The position numbers and the translations under genes were made by a program. This document shows, one piece after another, positions 46,838 through 59,668 of a DNA stretch of 64,000 nucleotides. Each line of letters starts with the position of its first letter. Position 1 is the stretch's first letter. The notes beneath the pieces are model-generated. The model searched no databases, was not told the DNA's origin, and saw only the letters and a list, made by a program, of their open reading frames with translations. Origin of the DNA: Aquanectria penicillioides. Its lineage: Eukaryota; Ascomycota; Sordariomycetes; Hypocreales; Nectriaceae. The stretch spans positions 1,426,001 through 1,490,000 of the forward strand of contig PYIU01000001.1 in NCBI GenBank assembly GCA_003415625.1. The letters run 5' to 3'.

Positions 46838-47676
46838 CTACTTAGCTGGCTCAGTCGCGGGCTCCTTCACCATATAATAGAAGCTTGTTACATGTTCTGG
46901 CTTTTCCTCATCCTGGAGCTCTCCTTTCTCCACGAGTTTGAACCCATACTTTTCATAAAACGGGACGTTCGTTGGGTTGGTGCACTCCAAAAAGCATGGT
47001 GAGTCTCCAACATTCTCTAACACCCAATTCATCAGTCGTCCTCCAACTCCCATGCCTTGAGTGTCCGGCTTCACACTAGCGATCTCGAGATAGTAAAGAG
47101 TATTGGGAGGATATTTACTCTGCATCATTTGAAAAGCGTCATTATGCTGGCCGTACATGGTTACGATTCTCTGTTAATTTGATCAGCTGATAACTGTTGG
47201 TCCTAGAGTATGAACAAAAAAAAACTCACTTTCGCATCCGCTAATGGTTCATCTGGTCGGTTCCAGACTGTATCCCAAAAGACGCTCAGGTATTTTCCCC
47301 ACCACCATGGTCTCAGCCACCGGTATGGGAGCACCGGTGGGTGAAGAACACAGACACCGACATTGGTTGGTGTGGTTTCTTCAGTGACGGCTTCAATAAC
47401 AGTTCCCTCGAGGATGTAAGACCTAAGGCGAAACTGTTGCCATTTCTGTACAGAGGGGAGCAAGCTGTCCCAGCGTGGTCCCGATGGATCGCGGTAAAGC
47501 CAAGATATGAGGGGATCATCTGAGAATGAAAGGCTCAGTGTCTCTGCAGCAGCCTCGATAGATTTGTAGTCTGCAAATACAACGTAAGTGACCCTATGGA
47601 ATTTATCAAGACCTGGTATGAACCCACCAAACCCAAGAGGGCGCAAGCAGACGGATGGACGAACAGCTCTCTGCAT
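46838..47676 (-). CDS. GNAT-family N-acetyltransferase (about 259 aa)
   Basis: Exons 47676-47230 and 47170-46838 (59 bp intron). The C-terminal half has the GNAT core: LYYLEIASVKPDTQGMGVGGRLM (acetyl-CoA pyrophosphate loop Q-x-x-G-x-G) and CTNPTNVPFYEKYGFKLVE. The N-terminal part has a WLYRDPSGPRWDS stretch common in fungal members. A second, in-frame 57-bp intron (gtgggt...ttgcag, about 47573-47629) could remove 19 residues between LRPLGF and DYKSIEAAA and would give a more usual N-terminus. The acceptor substrate is unknown. Confidence 0.82.
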
Positions 47677-48289
47677 GATTCAATATTTGGTATTCAATGG
47701 GGAAATGCAAGGTGTAGCCGAGCTACATTCCCAGATTATTTACCTCTTGAGCACTCCCACCTGAATACTCAGTACTTGGCCCAGGTCTTGGATGGGACAC
47801 GAGTCGATAAAGACTCGCTTAGAGTGCAACCACCCGGGGTCCGGGCGGCTGGGGGGATGCGCGGGTTCCGTTATCACTAAAGTGGTGTCAACTGCAAGGT
47901 ATCCCTGTGCTTCAATCTGCGCGGCTCGCCCTTCCAAGGTTGGTATAGTCTTGTCTTAGCCAACACTTGGGCTTCCTGATTCATGATCCATCATCGTCAT
48001 GTGGTAACCTAAACCGAATATGACAGGCAGAGCCGCGCCAGGCGGTGCGGGGTGCAGTAGCTTCGCATCTCACTACATTGTCTGGTGGATGGAGTGATAG
48101 TTCGTGGCCATGAGACTGACACCGATGAGCCCGATCCCGATAAAAGTCCACTATCCACACCGTAACGTAAGGCCAAGGCATTGTGAGTGACTAAATCTCA
48201 TACGAACGAGTCTTTCTTATCCAACCAAATTTCTTTTTCCTTGAATATATTCTCGTTCAATTGTCTCAGCGCAACAAGCTACACCAAAC
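47677..48289. other. Divergent intergenic region
   Basis: Promoters of the acetyltransferase (minus) and the DUF3237-like gene (plus). A CT-rich leader with TATATT lies 40-60 bp before the ATG at 48290. Confidence 0.5.
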
Positions 48290-48935
48290 ATGCCCCAGCA
48301 ACAGTCTGAAGTTGGTAGCAGCCCAGGAAATGAGTTGTATCCCGAAGTTCCCGCTATGCGAGCGCCGTACTTGGAGTTTGTCTATCGTTTAGTCGCGCAA
48401 ATGCATCCAACCGACGGATATGATATTGAGAACCTGCAGGGCACTGGCATATCCCGTTCTATCGGGCACATCCAATCCGGCACCGTGCGCGGGCCAGGAA
48501 TCAATGGCATCGTTGTTGAGAACAGCGGTGCTGATTGGGCCGAGCGGATTCATTCTAAAAAGGTACCATCGTCACTAATGATGCCATCTCCTTGTCTAAT
48601 TTGGGGCACAGATCTATTACAAACTCGACGCGCGTTACACGATTCGTACCGATGACGGGCACCACGTCTTCATCCAGGCCCGTGGCCTTTTCAGGCCTGG
48701 CCCAGGTGTCGACTTTGATTACGATAATTCCGGTAAAACAAGCTTTTCCCAAGACGAAGTCGAATACTTCACGCACATTACATTTGAGGCAGCGGGAAAC
48801 GGACCGTATAACTGGATGAATGGAATTGTCGCGATCGGTGCACTGCAATCCTTCAATGGCGCTGCCATAATTGACTGTTGGCGATTGACAAATTTCCCCA
48901 AGGAAGTTGTAGAGGATGTCTATGTCGGCAAATAA
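48290..48935 (+). CDS. DUF3237-like protein (198 aa)
   Basis: Exon 1 48290-48562, intron 48563-48611, exon 2 48612-48935; 597 nt. The sequence has the DUF3237 pattern: an N-terminal EFVYRLVAQM strand, GTGISRSIGHIQSGTVRGPGINGIVV, ADWAERIHSKK..YYKLDARYTIRTDDG, FIQARG, HITFEAA..YNWMNGIVAIG and a final strand. Small beta-barrel proteins of unclear biochemical role, often found beside oxidoreductases in fungal clusters. No signal peptide. Family assignment from memory of the pattern. Confidence 0.78.
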
Positions 48936-49619
48936 TATTATCACCATAATAAAAAGGCAAAGAATGCTGGCGAGAGACCTCTGTTAGCTTATCATTAGCG
49001 TCCCCCCTAAGAGCTTTACTTTTATTTGTCCTCCTTGAATTGTTGCACCTCTTTGCCGAGCATTTCGCTCCAATGCATGTTTCATATTTGACATTTAATA
49101 CAAACCTATGTATCAATAATCATCCTGTCGTATCCATCATATATACTCAATGCCTGCGTATCATCGAATTGGATAGCACGATCCTTCAACTCTAAGCGTA
49201 TCGGTTGATCACATAAAAGCCCAGAATTTAGACTTGTCTGAATATTAATGTACCGAGCTTTCCCCAATCCCTGTGCATCATGGTGTCCGATGTCGTAGTC
49301 CGAACAAGAAGAACGGGAGTGTAGCGCCGAGCCCCTGCAAGATCACGTTATCCCTTACTCTTGATAACGCTAACTGTTTCTAGCAGTCGGAGCCGTCCAA
49401 AATGCTTGATGGTGATAACCAGGGGTGGGGTTCGCACCCAGTAGAGGCGATTAGCGCCCATGCTGAATCAGTTACCCCAGATTCAATAGATAGAGACACA
49501 TGACATTTAAACATGGCTGGGAGCCAGTCTATCCATGGCACCAAATTCAGAACGCAGCCTGCAACAACTTTGACTCCTTGCATCGCATAATTTGCCCTCT
49601 CGGCATTCATCACATCATC
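48936..49619. other. Intergenic, no gene seen
   Basis: A short G/C hairpin-like stretch near 49421-49440 was checked as a tRNA arm and rejected. Confidence 0.5.
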
Positions 49620-51615
49620 ATGGCACCGCATATTGGACTGCCTCCTCCCGACTTCACAACACCCCCAGGAACAGTTCGCATCATTGGCGGTTGGCCCGAT
49701 CCTGATATCTATATCCCTGAATGTTACTAACTATTGGCAACACAAGATGAAGACGAGTACGGGGCCCCGCAGGTGGTCTTGCAACCGATTCCTTCAGAAG
49801 ATCCGAACGATCCATTGGTCCGTCAGTCCCATCAGAGCATTGTGATAGACTTTCTGCTAATACTACCCTCCGAAGAATTGGAGTCGTACCCGAAAGATGA
49901 TGAACTTCATTCCCACATTGGCAGTCACAGCTATTATTTTCACTCAGTGTGTAGCCTTGTTCCTCGGCATCAAACTCAATGCTGACATCAACATAGAACG
50001 TCTCTGCCACTCGTCTTTTGGGTCCTTTGGGTTCCTGAGTTTGGTTGGACATATGACCAACTTAACAACGCGCAAGCTATAAACCTTGTCGGAACAGCCG
50101 TAGGATGTATTTTCTTCATCCCTTTGGCAGTCAAGTATGGCCGTCGCTCGATCTACATCGTATCGACTGCCATTATGGTTGCAACTGCAGCCTGGCAGGC
50201 TTGCATGACAAACATTATCGATCTGTATATCTCATCCTTAATCTTCGGTCTAGCTAGCGCGACCAATGAAACAATTGTCCAAATGACGGTAATTATAACT
50301 AAGCTCGGGCCCATCGAGTCATTCACTGAACTGATTAGGTCGCCGACCTGTTCTTCATTCACGAGCGAGGCACTGCCAATGCTACTTACATGATCATGGT
50401 TATGATTGGCGTACGTGATGCCACTTCCGAAACGTCACACCAGAGAAATATGCTGACAATGTGCAGAGCTTTCTCAGTCCTATCATAGCCGGATACATGT
50501 CCCAAGATGGTAATTGGAAATTGTGCTTCTGGGTCACATTTGCCGTAGAGGGCGCCCTCTTGGTTTACTTTTGTCTCTTCTTCGAAGAGAGCAAGTACAT
50601 TCCACACATTAACGCCCAACCGGTGAACGACAGTGAACCTGCCATGATCCCAGTTGCCAAAAAGCCCTCTAGTTCCGATACCGTGAAAGACAATATTGCA
50701 GCGTCTTCATCAGCCGCAAACCTGGGTAACTGTCGAACAAACCCCAATATCCCCTTACTTCCCTGGAGCCAGCGACTACGGCTCGTCACGAAAACGGACG
50801 AAAATTTGTTCAAGTTGGCATACGAGCCATTTATTATTCTCGTCAAGTTTCCGGCCGTGCTCTATACAGCGGTTCAGTACGCCTTTTGCCTCTGCTGGAT
50901 TTCAGCCCAAGCATCCGTCATCTCCATCGCATTTGTGGCGCCGCCTTACAACTTCGGGACCGTTGGCGTCGGAAACATGAGTCTAGGCGTGTTTATAGGG
51001 AATATCATGGGATCTATCTACGGTGGTGTTCTCTCTGATCGCCTTGTGCGGTGGTTCGCTCGTCGCAACTATGGCTATTACGAACCTGAAATGCGACTGC
51101 ATCTGAATCACCTTCCAGCCCTGTGCGTCGGTGGCGGCCTGATCATGTTCGGGGTGACTACAGCAAAGGTATGCAAGCATCACAATATTGCCATTGTTTG
51201 TTTACTCACCACGACAGGGTATGCATTGGATATATCCCAGCATTGCGGGCGGTATCTTTGGGTTTGGTATTGGCACTATCAGCGACATCTCCTTGTGCGT
51301 GCTAATTGACAGCTATGAATCAGTGAGTACTAACACTTCTGTAGCTGAGCTTCCCTAACTTGTGTACAGATTACCGGAGAGGCATTCATCGGAGTTGCAT
51401 TCCTCCGCAATTGTTTCAGCATTGCTATTTATTTCGCCCTTGTTCCCTGGATGAATGCACAAGGTATCCAGAACATGTTTATTGTCGTGGGAGTTTGGGG
51501 AACTGTCATGGCGTTCATGCATGTCCCACTACTTTTATGGGGAAAGCACCTTCGCGCAAAGACGGCACCGAGATACGAGCGAATGATCAAGGCCAAGGAT
51601 GGATTTCGTCTTTGA
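49620..51615 (+). CDS. MFS transporter, DHA1-like (542 aa, eight exons)
   Basis: Exons: 49620-49689, 49747-49817, 49876-49946, 49997-50288, 50339-50410, 50467-51168, 51218-51322 and 51370-51615; 1629 nt, every junction in phase. The first introns have good branch points (ttactaac, ctaat) with AAG or TAG acceptors. Protein marks: EDPNDPLNWS before span 1 (typical of fungal DHA1/polyamine-type permeases), QLNNAQAINLVGTAVGC, KYGRRSIY after span 2, VADLFFIHERGTANATYM, a long central loop, and VGNMSLGVFIGNIMGS in the second half. The role is probably efflux or small-molecule uptake; the substrate cannot be inferred. Unspliced frames look broken, so simple ORF calls fragment this gene. Confidence 0.88.
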
Positions 51616-53049
51616 AATAGCTGCAGATATATGCAAAATCTGACCGGCAATATTAACCCTGATTGTTGAAACGCCTTAGTCGTGAAACAATTCACCCTGA
51701 TCCCTTAGCTCTTGTGCTTAGTTGATTCATATGTCCTTGTGAGGGTTAGCAATTTCGTCCATGCCAACTCTACTTTTACCTCACAACGAAGATTATGGAT
51801 GAGAATCAAGACTAAAAAATAAAAGAAACCCATACCAGAGGACTCAATCTCCTCCGAAACCCCCAATCCAAGTTCCCTCAAGCCTAATCAGGTTCCGATG
51901 GCGTCAATGGGAAAAGTTTGAGCACCTACAGGGTAGGAAGGGTAGCATATTGAACCACAGCACCTCAGCAAAAACTGGAGGTACTGAGTTGGTGGTCTAG
52001 GGTAATGTGGATCAACCTGTGATCAGGGAGGTGAAGGAAGATAAGAAGGACCACAGAGACATAGGAAATGAACAGGCAGTTTTCTCCAACCAATTTTTAT
52101 TTTTGAAATTCTAAATTCCTTGCATTTAGACTCTATTGAGGTCCCGGTGCAGCCCCATAATATTCCTTTATTTATGACTTTCTGCTTTATATTCTTTTCT
52201 TCTTTTCTTTAAGGGGCACTCTAGAGCTTTTGATCAGATTCTTTAACACTCTCCCAAGTTGTTCGCAGCTGCTTGGAAAGGCTATTCGGTCATCACCGAA
52301 TCTACTTACCCTATACCCTTCTGGGTGAGGTGTGTGTTTTGGCCAGTGTCCCCTTCCACCAACAAAGTACCCCCTTGCCGAAACAAGTGGTACTTTAGGT
52401 TCTATACTTTCAACGCAGCATTGCCTTCATCTCAGCCCCAAAACTAGTTGAGATTAACCATCAAGCCGAAGGATCAGAACTTGGGCTAACCTGAATGGCA
52501 AGTGACGTGTTTATGCTATTCCGTACGAGTCTTAGCTTTGGCCAGACTCTGTATCGCTCGAAACCTGATTCCAGTGGCTACACACCTAAGACATAGGCAC
52601 TGAGTAGCCAAGTAGGTCCAGGACTGAATAGCTGGGCATATGAACAAAAGTCCCCCTTATATGGCTTCCTTCGGCCGTCATAAACTCCCATGTAGTTCCT
52701 GTAAAGTGCTCGCTCTATTTATCCATCATTGAGCCCCATACGCGACGTAGATGCTGCTCAACAGTAGAATGTTCATCGCGAGCCTAAACCGCTGAGTCAA
52801 TGTGTATTGCAGATATGATAGGAGAAATGACCGGCGGCGGCGAGGGGTTGCAAGCATCTGGCGAAAATGATAAAGGCGCAGAGTTATGTGATGCAGTACA
52901 GAGGGATGCAAAGTGGGAGAGAATTTGGCTGCATATTTCTTCAGGCACTATGTCTGTCAACAAGAGCCAAGCGTGAGTCTCTTTTTGGAAACCAGCGGTG
53001 CGAGAATCAATGATGTTGAAGTAAGCATTGATAGGCTTGCAGCATTTAT
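51616..53049. other. Large intergenic region, no gene recognised
   Basis: About 1.4 kb without protein-like frames; pyrimidine-rich between about 52140 and 52210. Confidence 0.5.
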
Positions 53050-54998
53050 CTATGATAGCTTTTGAGATAGTTCTTCATAAACTAAGGAGACAGTCGGCAG
53101 TTTGAGTATCTTCAATGGCTTCTGAATTGGCCATGTTCGCGCAGGCGCGAAGATCGGCGACGAAGAGCGTGTTGCACTTAGTGAAAACACCTTCCTAGAG
53201 TCCGTTGTTGTAGTCATAGTCACCAGCCTCAAAATGTTAGTGGGAGAAACTAAGTTGATCGAAGACGCCTTGTACTTACCGTCCATTCCGGCTACACTCA
53301 GTAGGCTCCTATCTCCGTTGATCCGCCGCTCGAAGTACGTAGACAGCCCCCGATTTCGTCCTAACAGAATTGCAGTAAATCATCGTCTCCAGTGAACATC
53401 CCATAATCGTAGATAATGAGGACCAAGAACAGGGAGTAATTAACACCCAGGATGTTGAACATGTCATCGTCTCCTGAACGATTAAAGTCCGTGCCGGGTG
53501 GTGCACCTCTAGGCAATAAACCAGGCGTCTGTTTGCTGGCTTTGCTCGCAGCATAGAGGCCACAACGTCACTGCGGATGTATTCCGTCCTAGGCGTGGAG
53601 TAGTATAGAGTCTTGCCGCCAACAATGATGTCTGCTGTCCACGAATACCGGTCTCGTTTGGCGGCGCCGAAGATGAAGGAGGACCAATACCAAAGTCGGG
53701 TAAAACGGCAAGTGTGTTGAGGCCAGAGGTATAAAGCACTTTTTGAGAAGGAATCAATCGAAGGGGCAAATTCTTGAAACGGCAGACTTGGTCGGCACCA
53801 GAACCGACGCCGACCGATCCTTGAGGGACAAATGGTCAATTGGAGCTGTCAATTGTCATGGTGAAGAGAGTAAGTCCCACCATTGAGCAGGATTAGCTAA
53901 ATCATTTAACACAAAGCAATTTTGTGACCTTTGCTTACAAGTTTTGGTCCTTCCTTGGTTAAAGGTGGCCGCTTCAACATCATCGATGGGAATAACAAAT
54001 GGTTCTTCACTAATACGGCGTGTTTTAAAACGATATCATCTCATGAGGTCAACCTGAGTCGACAGATTCACTGAGAAGAGCAAAGTGGGCCCTAATGTTG
54101 TTTGCGGTTTATTGTAGTATCCCACCATAGCTCTAGGATGGCGCCCCCTGCTGTCGAGTTCAACTGAAAGGGAATGCTAGGCATACCACCGGTAGCACGA
54201 AGCGTCCAGGTAAGGTAACACTCGACGACTTGGCCATCAAACTCGGCCTCGTAGTCAGTCCAAGATCCACCCCATCCGTAGGAATTGCACCTCTGGGAGT
54301 CAACTGGAATGCCCATATCCTCTGATACTTGCCACGGACGAGGGATGATCCTCACAAGGGCACAGTTTAACTGGATCGTACGAGCACCATAGCCCCATAG
54401 TTCTGTTAGAGCTGTGCCAGAGCATTCAAATTGGCCGGGGAGACCGTCAACAGGGTCGTTTGACGTGGCAGGAATGAGGCCTGCCCGAGAAATGGTGACC
54501 GAGCATGGCCCAGGGGAACTCAAGGTGATTTCAATCCATCTCTGACTGCCCTGGATATATTTTTGAATCGTGAAAGCCGGTGTGGTTCATTCGAAAAGGA
54601 GTTTTCCGGCTGTTGTCGGCTCCAGCGGAGACGGGATAGGGGCCATCACCTTCTCCTAGCTTAATGCCTGGATAGCCTTCGGAGACGGTAAAATACACAA
54701 CAACAGACCTAGAAGGGATACTGATGGCGGAGACTTGTATGGATGAGATTCCAGCAGCGGCAGATCCGAAATCAGCCACCACAGAAGGGGCTGGATCCGA
54801 TGCTGAGGCTCTCGTCAGAGCCAGCTCCCCTTCCACACTGGATGGTAGAATAGCCTCGGGGCGTGAAACATTGTTAACTATAGAATGAGTATTTGTTGGA
54901 AGCAGATGTTCTGAAATTTCATCCCGGCCGAAGGTGTGATCTCGATAGACGGGTCGTGGGAGGGAGCTAGGTATTGTGAAGTCTATGTGATCTGCCAT
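53050..54998 (-). pseudogene. GH78-like alpha-L-rhamnosidase gene, decayed
   Basis: From the ATG at 54998 the minus strand encodes DHIDFTIPSSLPRPVYRDH, RPEAILPSSVEGELAL and a beta-rich domain to a stop at 54531. The continuation RWIEITLSSPGPCSVTISRAG follows in another frame after about one surplus base, reaching YGARTIQLNCALVRIIPRPWQ and a stop at 54092. Further down, FIFGAAKRDRYSWTADIIVGG (53700-53600) resembles the catalytic-region GAKRDR/W-GD stretch of fungal GH78-type proteins. Another frame then gives DDDMFNILGVNYSLFLVL, and the last block ends near 53050. Several changes of frame and stops have no obvious introns. Family assignment rests on pattern memory; a ruined glycoside hydrolase is the safest reading. 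Confidence 0.55.
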
Positions 54999-56079
54999 TA
55001 TTAGACGGGGTCAGTCAACCATCTTGGGCAACAAGAAGCAACCAAAACATAGACAAGGGGATAACTAATAGCTGCAAGAGGACGAAACTCACCCGAAGCA
55101 AACCTAGATGATGATTCTTAAGTCGGTTGATTCGGTCGGGTGACGCGGAGCTGGAGATGGGGCGAGGTGCTGTGGTTTCAGGAAGGTTTAGGCTGGGTGC
55201 TTAACCCTGCCAAAAGGAGCAACCGAAGAATAAATGTAATGAGATCTTGGCGTAAAGCCGCAGACTGGAAATCATCCCATTCAATCACGAGCCCCCAAAA
55301 CACGGTAATACTCAGGGCATTCGGTTCTCGGAACCTGGTTTTCTGGCAGAACTATACACATGGGCAGCGAAATCGTGGCCAATTGGAGTATAGCGTCCTG
55401 AATCTACCGGAGATATGCCAAGGTTTCCCCCCGAGTGCCGCTGCGGGGCCAACGGGTTGGCGCGCGCTATGAGCAATTCGAGCGAGGATGTAGTAATGGT
55501 TCCGATAAATGGGTAAGGTCGTTCGGCTTGGACGAATCAGCCGTCGTCCCGCTGTCGTTGCGAACCAGTTCATCCTTGTTCGATGAATCACAGGAGTTCA
55601 GCCGGTCTCGATCTCGCCATCAACGAGCCTCCCTCGCGGACCAACCCTTGCTTTCGATACCCCGGCCTCGGCCAAGAGGATTGCCTCACTTTGTCGGTAA
55701 GAATAGGCGCCCCCAAAGCGTAGGGAACCCCAGAAACTGGACCCTCCTCGTCCCCGTGGTCTGCTGTCTATCTTGTTCTGGAAATCATAACCATCATCTT
55801 GTCGCCTCTGATCAGCGTCGCCCCACACCCCGCAAACACATGGTCCCCGTGGGGAACCAGCATTTTCGTTAGAGCCGTCGCTGCTGCGGGTCTTCAACGA
55901 CTCGTGGCCTGAGCCGGTCGAAAACTTCGCGTCACAAGACAGTCGACTTGGGATATATATATCAGGCCTTGCCAATGCCCCCCCCCCCTGAGTTGCATTC
56001 TGGTTTCCTTCACCACAATCACACCCCGAAGCACCACCTTATCCCTCATCCAATCTTCGTTGATCGCAAAGACATCACC
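54999..56079. other. Intergenic with poly-C tract
   Basis: No gene recognised. C11 run at about 55978-55988. A TATATATAT stretch at about 55953-55961 lies 120 bp upstream of the transporter ATG and may be its core promoter. Confidence 0.5.
55978..55988. repeat. Poly-C tract (about 11)
   Basis: Uninterrupted C run in the transporter leader. Confidence 0.8.
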
Positions 56080-57905
56080 ATGGCGGTTGAAGATACCAAA
56101 ACCGATGCCAATCATGTGGAGACACCACACGAGCCGGTCGTGACCGCTGAAAACCCTAACATCACCTTCCACGATGTTTGGGAGAACCGACGCGTTCTTG
56201 GCTTCTGTAAGTCCCTGTCAGCATAGAAAAACCGTCGGTGTAGACTCCACAGTGCTGTAGCTCACGGCCCTCCTTTAGGCTTCATCATCTTCCTGATGCC
56301 GGTGAACTTTGGATACGAGGCCAGCACTGTCGGTAACCTTCTCGCTGTTACTCCCTTCATGGAACAGTTCGGCCATGTCGTTGATGGCACTCTGCTCGTC
56401 TCGGCCAAGGACCAGCAAATCCTGAATGCTGCTACCACCGTCGGTCTGTTCGTCTCCGCCTTTGCCACTGGTTTCATCTCGGATATTATTGGACGCAAGA
56501 AGACTATCGGTATGGCAGCCATCATCTGTGTTGCGGGCATCATTGTGCAATACTTTAGCCACAATATCGCTACTCTGTTTGGCGGCAAGCTCCTGGGAAC
56601 CTTTGGCTTCGGTTTGGGACACTCGCTTGGTCCAGTCTTTGTCGCCGAAATGGCTCCCAACAAGCTGCGAGGAACTTGTCTCATCCTTGTGGTAAGGACA
56701 TTTCTACCCATGCGCTCTACGGAAAACGCTAATTTTATTTTTTGAATCTAGAACACCATGATTGTCATCGGACAGTGGCTCAACTCTCTCGTCGTCTATG
56801 CCTGCTCAGAGCGAACAAACGATTCCGCCTGGCGCATCCCAATCATTACACAGATTGTTCCTCCCGCTCTCCTTCTTCTTGGACTCACTATTCTCCCCGA
56901 GTCCCCCTCCTGGCTCCTAGTCCGAGGAAAAGTCGAGGACGCTAAGCAGTCATATCTTCGATTCAATGGACCCGACTTTGACGCCGATAATGCTGTTGCT
57001 GTGGCATCGCTCGCTATTCGTAAGGAGAGGGAGGAGATTGGCACGGGTGGCACCTGGATCCAGTGCTTCAAGGGAGCCGATGGCCGCCGCACGCTCATCA
57101 TCTGCATGGTTTACATTTCCCAGCAATTCATTGGTGTCAACTTTGTTAGCGGATACTTGACATACTATTTCCGTTTGGCTGGAGTCAAGAATGCCCTTGG
57201 TGTAGCCCAGGCAGCCTTTGCCATCCAGCTGTTTGGAAACATTTGCTCATGGCCACTGGTTGATCGCGTTGGTCGTCGTCCCATGATTGTTGGTGGAACA
57301 ATTGTCATCACCTGTGGTCTCCTCATCATTGGAGGTATCAGCACTGTCGACAGCCCCGCCGCTCTCAACGCCACTGTTGCATTCATGGTGATCTGGGGTT
57401 TCTTGTATCAGGTGAACAACTATCCTAGCAGCCGCATATACTTGAGTCGAATACTAATCACGGGCAACAGATGACATTAGGGGCTACTGCCTACTCGGTT
57501 GGTGGCGAGACCCCCAGCATGCAACTTCGTCAAAAGACTTATGCTATCAACATCATGGTTGCTACCGCTGTCTCTTGCATGGTCCTTCAGGTCATGCCTT
57601 ATCTTATCAACAGTGATCAGCTGAACCTCGGCGGCAAGAGTAAGTACCAAGTTCCTATAAGAAGTGGGGCATGATCTAACCAGTGTATTCAAGTCTGCTT
57701 CATCTTCTTCGCCTTCTCAGTCCCCATGTGCGTCTACCTCTACTACTGCCTCCCTGAAATGAAGGGCCGCAACTACGCTGAGATCCAAGAGATGTTTGAC
57801 AGGCGAGTTCCTGCCCGCCAGTTCAAGACATATGTCTGCAATTTGGAGAACGACGTTGTCGCCAAGCGAATCGAGCTTGAGGAGAGAAAAGCCGGCGAGG
57901 TCTAG
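56080..57905 (+). CDS. MFS hexose/sugar transporter (526 aa, five exons)
   Basis: Exons 56080-56206, 56279-56691, 56752-57411, 57471-57639 and 57694-57905; 1581 nt in phase. Marks of the sugar-porter family: NFGYEASTVGNLLAV, DIIGRKKTIGM after span 2, GFGLGHSLGPVFVAEMAPNKLRG, LPESPSWLLVRGK, QQFIGVNFVSGYLTYYF, DRVGRRPMIVGG after span 8, and PEMKGRNYAEI at the C-terminus. The final exon uses a tcaag acceptor. Probably plasma-membrane uptake of a sugar or sugar-like compound. Unlike the copy at 36716 it has no frame breaks. Confidence 0.92.
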
Positions 57906-58421
57906 TAATTCTGGTCTCTACATCAACTCCAAGAGAATTCACTTCGTCTCTATTTTGGTGAGTGGCGCCACATGGGATCACAGTTTGAACGAGTGTCGGA
58001 GATGGTAGGGAAGTAGGGTCTACTGGTTTAACCAGACGTGGTTAAGAAATTGCATTATTGCCTCAATGATAATACATCGCTCGTTACAAGGCCTCGTGAC
58101 TATACTTAAATCATAATCATGTTTTTCATCATGCATGTCCCTCTTAGGATGCTTCAGACCACGCCTACCCACTTCAATCAAGCCACCTTGATATTGTCTC
58201 CCCGGTTTCCAACATGCCGCGTTTCCGGCGACGTCTCACGGTATGGGCTGCTCCCGTCCCGAGAAGAAAACGATCGGTCGGGCCCTACCAATGACTAGTC
58301 CCGGCCCAAGGAATTGAAACAGACCATTGAGTTGTTCAAGGTTGTCAATATTTGCTGATGTGGCCTTCCATGTGACCTTCCCGTGGCCATCTCACTCCGC
58401 ATGTGGCACAGAAAGGGCAGT
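57906..58421. other. Convergent spacer, no gene seen
   Basis: 3' flanks of the transporter (plus) and the small secreted protein gene (minus). Confidence 0.5.
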
Positions 58422-58643
58422 CTACATGACACGACCGCTTGAGACTCGCCCGTTATCGCGGCCGCCACCAGTCTTCCTCCAGGGATTGTGAGGTAGTCTG
58501 AAGTTGGGCGGGGCAGCAGGAGTGCCTGGGTCTCTTTGGGCGATATCTTCTATGGGAGTATCGGTTCGGGCGACATTCGATTCGACCGGAGCAGCTGTAA
58601 CGCTACTGACCAAGAGAGTAAGGATAAACCCGATAGTTTTCAT
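58422..58643 (-). CDS. Small secreted peptide precursor (73 aa)
   Basis: ATG at 58643 opens a strong signal peptide (MKTIGFILTLLVSSVTAAPV, cleavage near residue 17-19). The remainder is short, Pro/Arg/Gly-rich, without cysteine, containing dibasic or monobasic sites (AQRDPG, NPWRKTGGGRDN) that could be processed. No family recognised. A minus-strand CATATAAG element about 135 bp upstream may be its TATA box. Small size and lack of homology knowledge limit certainty, but the signal peptide and promoter context support a gene. Confidence 0.55.
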   Translation of the reverse strand: MKTIGFILTLLVSSVTAAPVESNVARTDTPIEDIAQRDPGTPAAPPNFRLPHNPWRKTGGGRDNGRVSSGRVM

Positions 58644-59668
58644 TGTAGAGGACAGTATTCCTGAAAGATAATAAATTTGGTGGTGCTTGGGTCAGATGCT
58701 AAGGAATCCTAGAAAGTTGGTTTGCTAGTGAGCTAATGAGGATGTATCGAGGGGTGTTTTGCGCTTCTTATATGCTCCACCCCTTGATCTTATTCTCCAC
58801 TCATTTTATTGTGGATATGAGATGTGAGTATGAGCAACCGCCGTCTGACCCTTGCTGAGACAAAAGCAGGGTCGCTCTGTGTTCACAACTGAGACAGGAT
58901 GCTTTGTCTAGATTGTGGGCGAAGAAGCCATAAATCAATTGACGATGGAGAAGCTCTAGGGCGACTCCAGGCCTGCTAGACTTAGCAGCCAGGGTTACAG
59001 AATGTACTGTTGAAGCTAATTCGTTGGATCTGGAATGCCGCGGGCATCAACGCGCGTCTCACCATGGCCTGGAATGGAGATGATCCATTAGCACCAGCAT
59101 GGCATACCTGACTGTTGCTAAAGGTGGGGATTGTAAAAGTGCATGTCTTAAATTACCGTCAATGGAATGTGAAATGGCAAGTTGCCCTCCTCGAGCTTCC
59201 CCCAGCACCCTAGCATAGACTACACTCAATTTACTCACACACTGAACTTCCCAGCACAGGGTTTGGCGGAGCGAATAGTGGGACCCATAGATTGTCGGGT
59301 AGTTCACGACGTCATCAAAGTGGATTGATCGGGTTGATGGACAAAGTGGATTGTGAAGTCTTTGCTCGAGCAAGGGTCCACCCCAAACACAGTATCTACA
59401 AGGTAGCTAGCTGGTCTATTATTGTGCCCTACTGTGCTTTGTATCCATCCACCCAAAACAAGCTGAGCCTGGTGACTCTTCAGTTCAAATGCTTCTAGAA
59501 CAAAGCCGAGAAGTGATGTCTCAACTAGCACATTACTGATTCACCTCAGCTCGACCTTCCTTCAGAGATCCAGAGAATGGCGGGATAACTTAGGGTTTCG
59601 GCAAGCTAAGCTTCTTCAGTGCTTGATTGTGTCGTCGTGGCCGACGTGAGTATATCGAACGTTTTGCC
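58644..59668. other. Intergenic, no gene recognised
   Basis: Minus-strand frame 59059-59373 was examined and has no convincing protein character. Confidence 0.45.

Noticed and set aside
49420..49445. GGTTCG-like loop resembling a tRNA T-arm
   Set aside because: No matching D-arm, anticodon arm or acceptor stem within tRNA distance on either strand.
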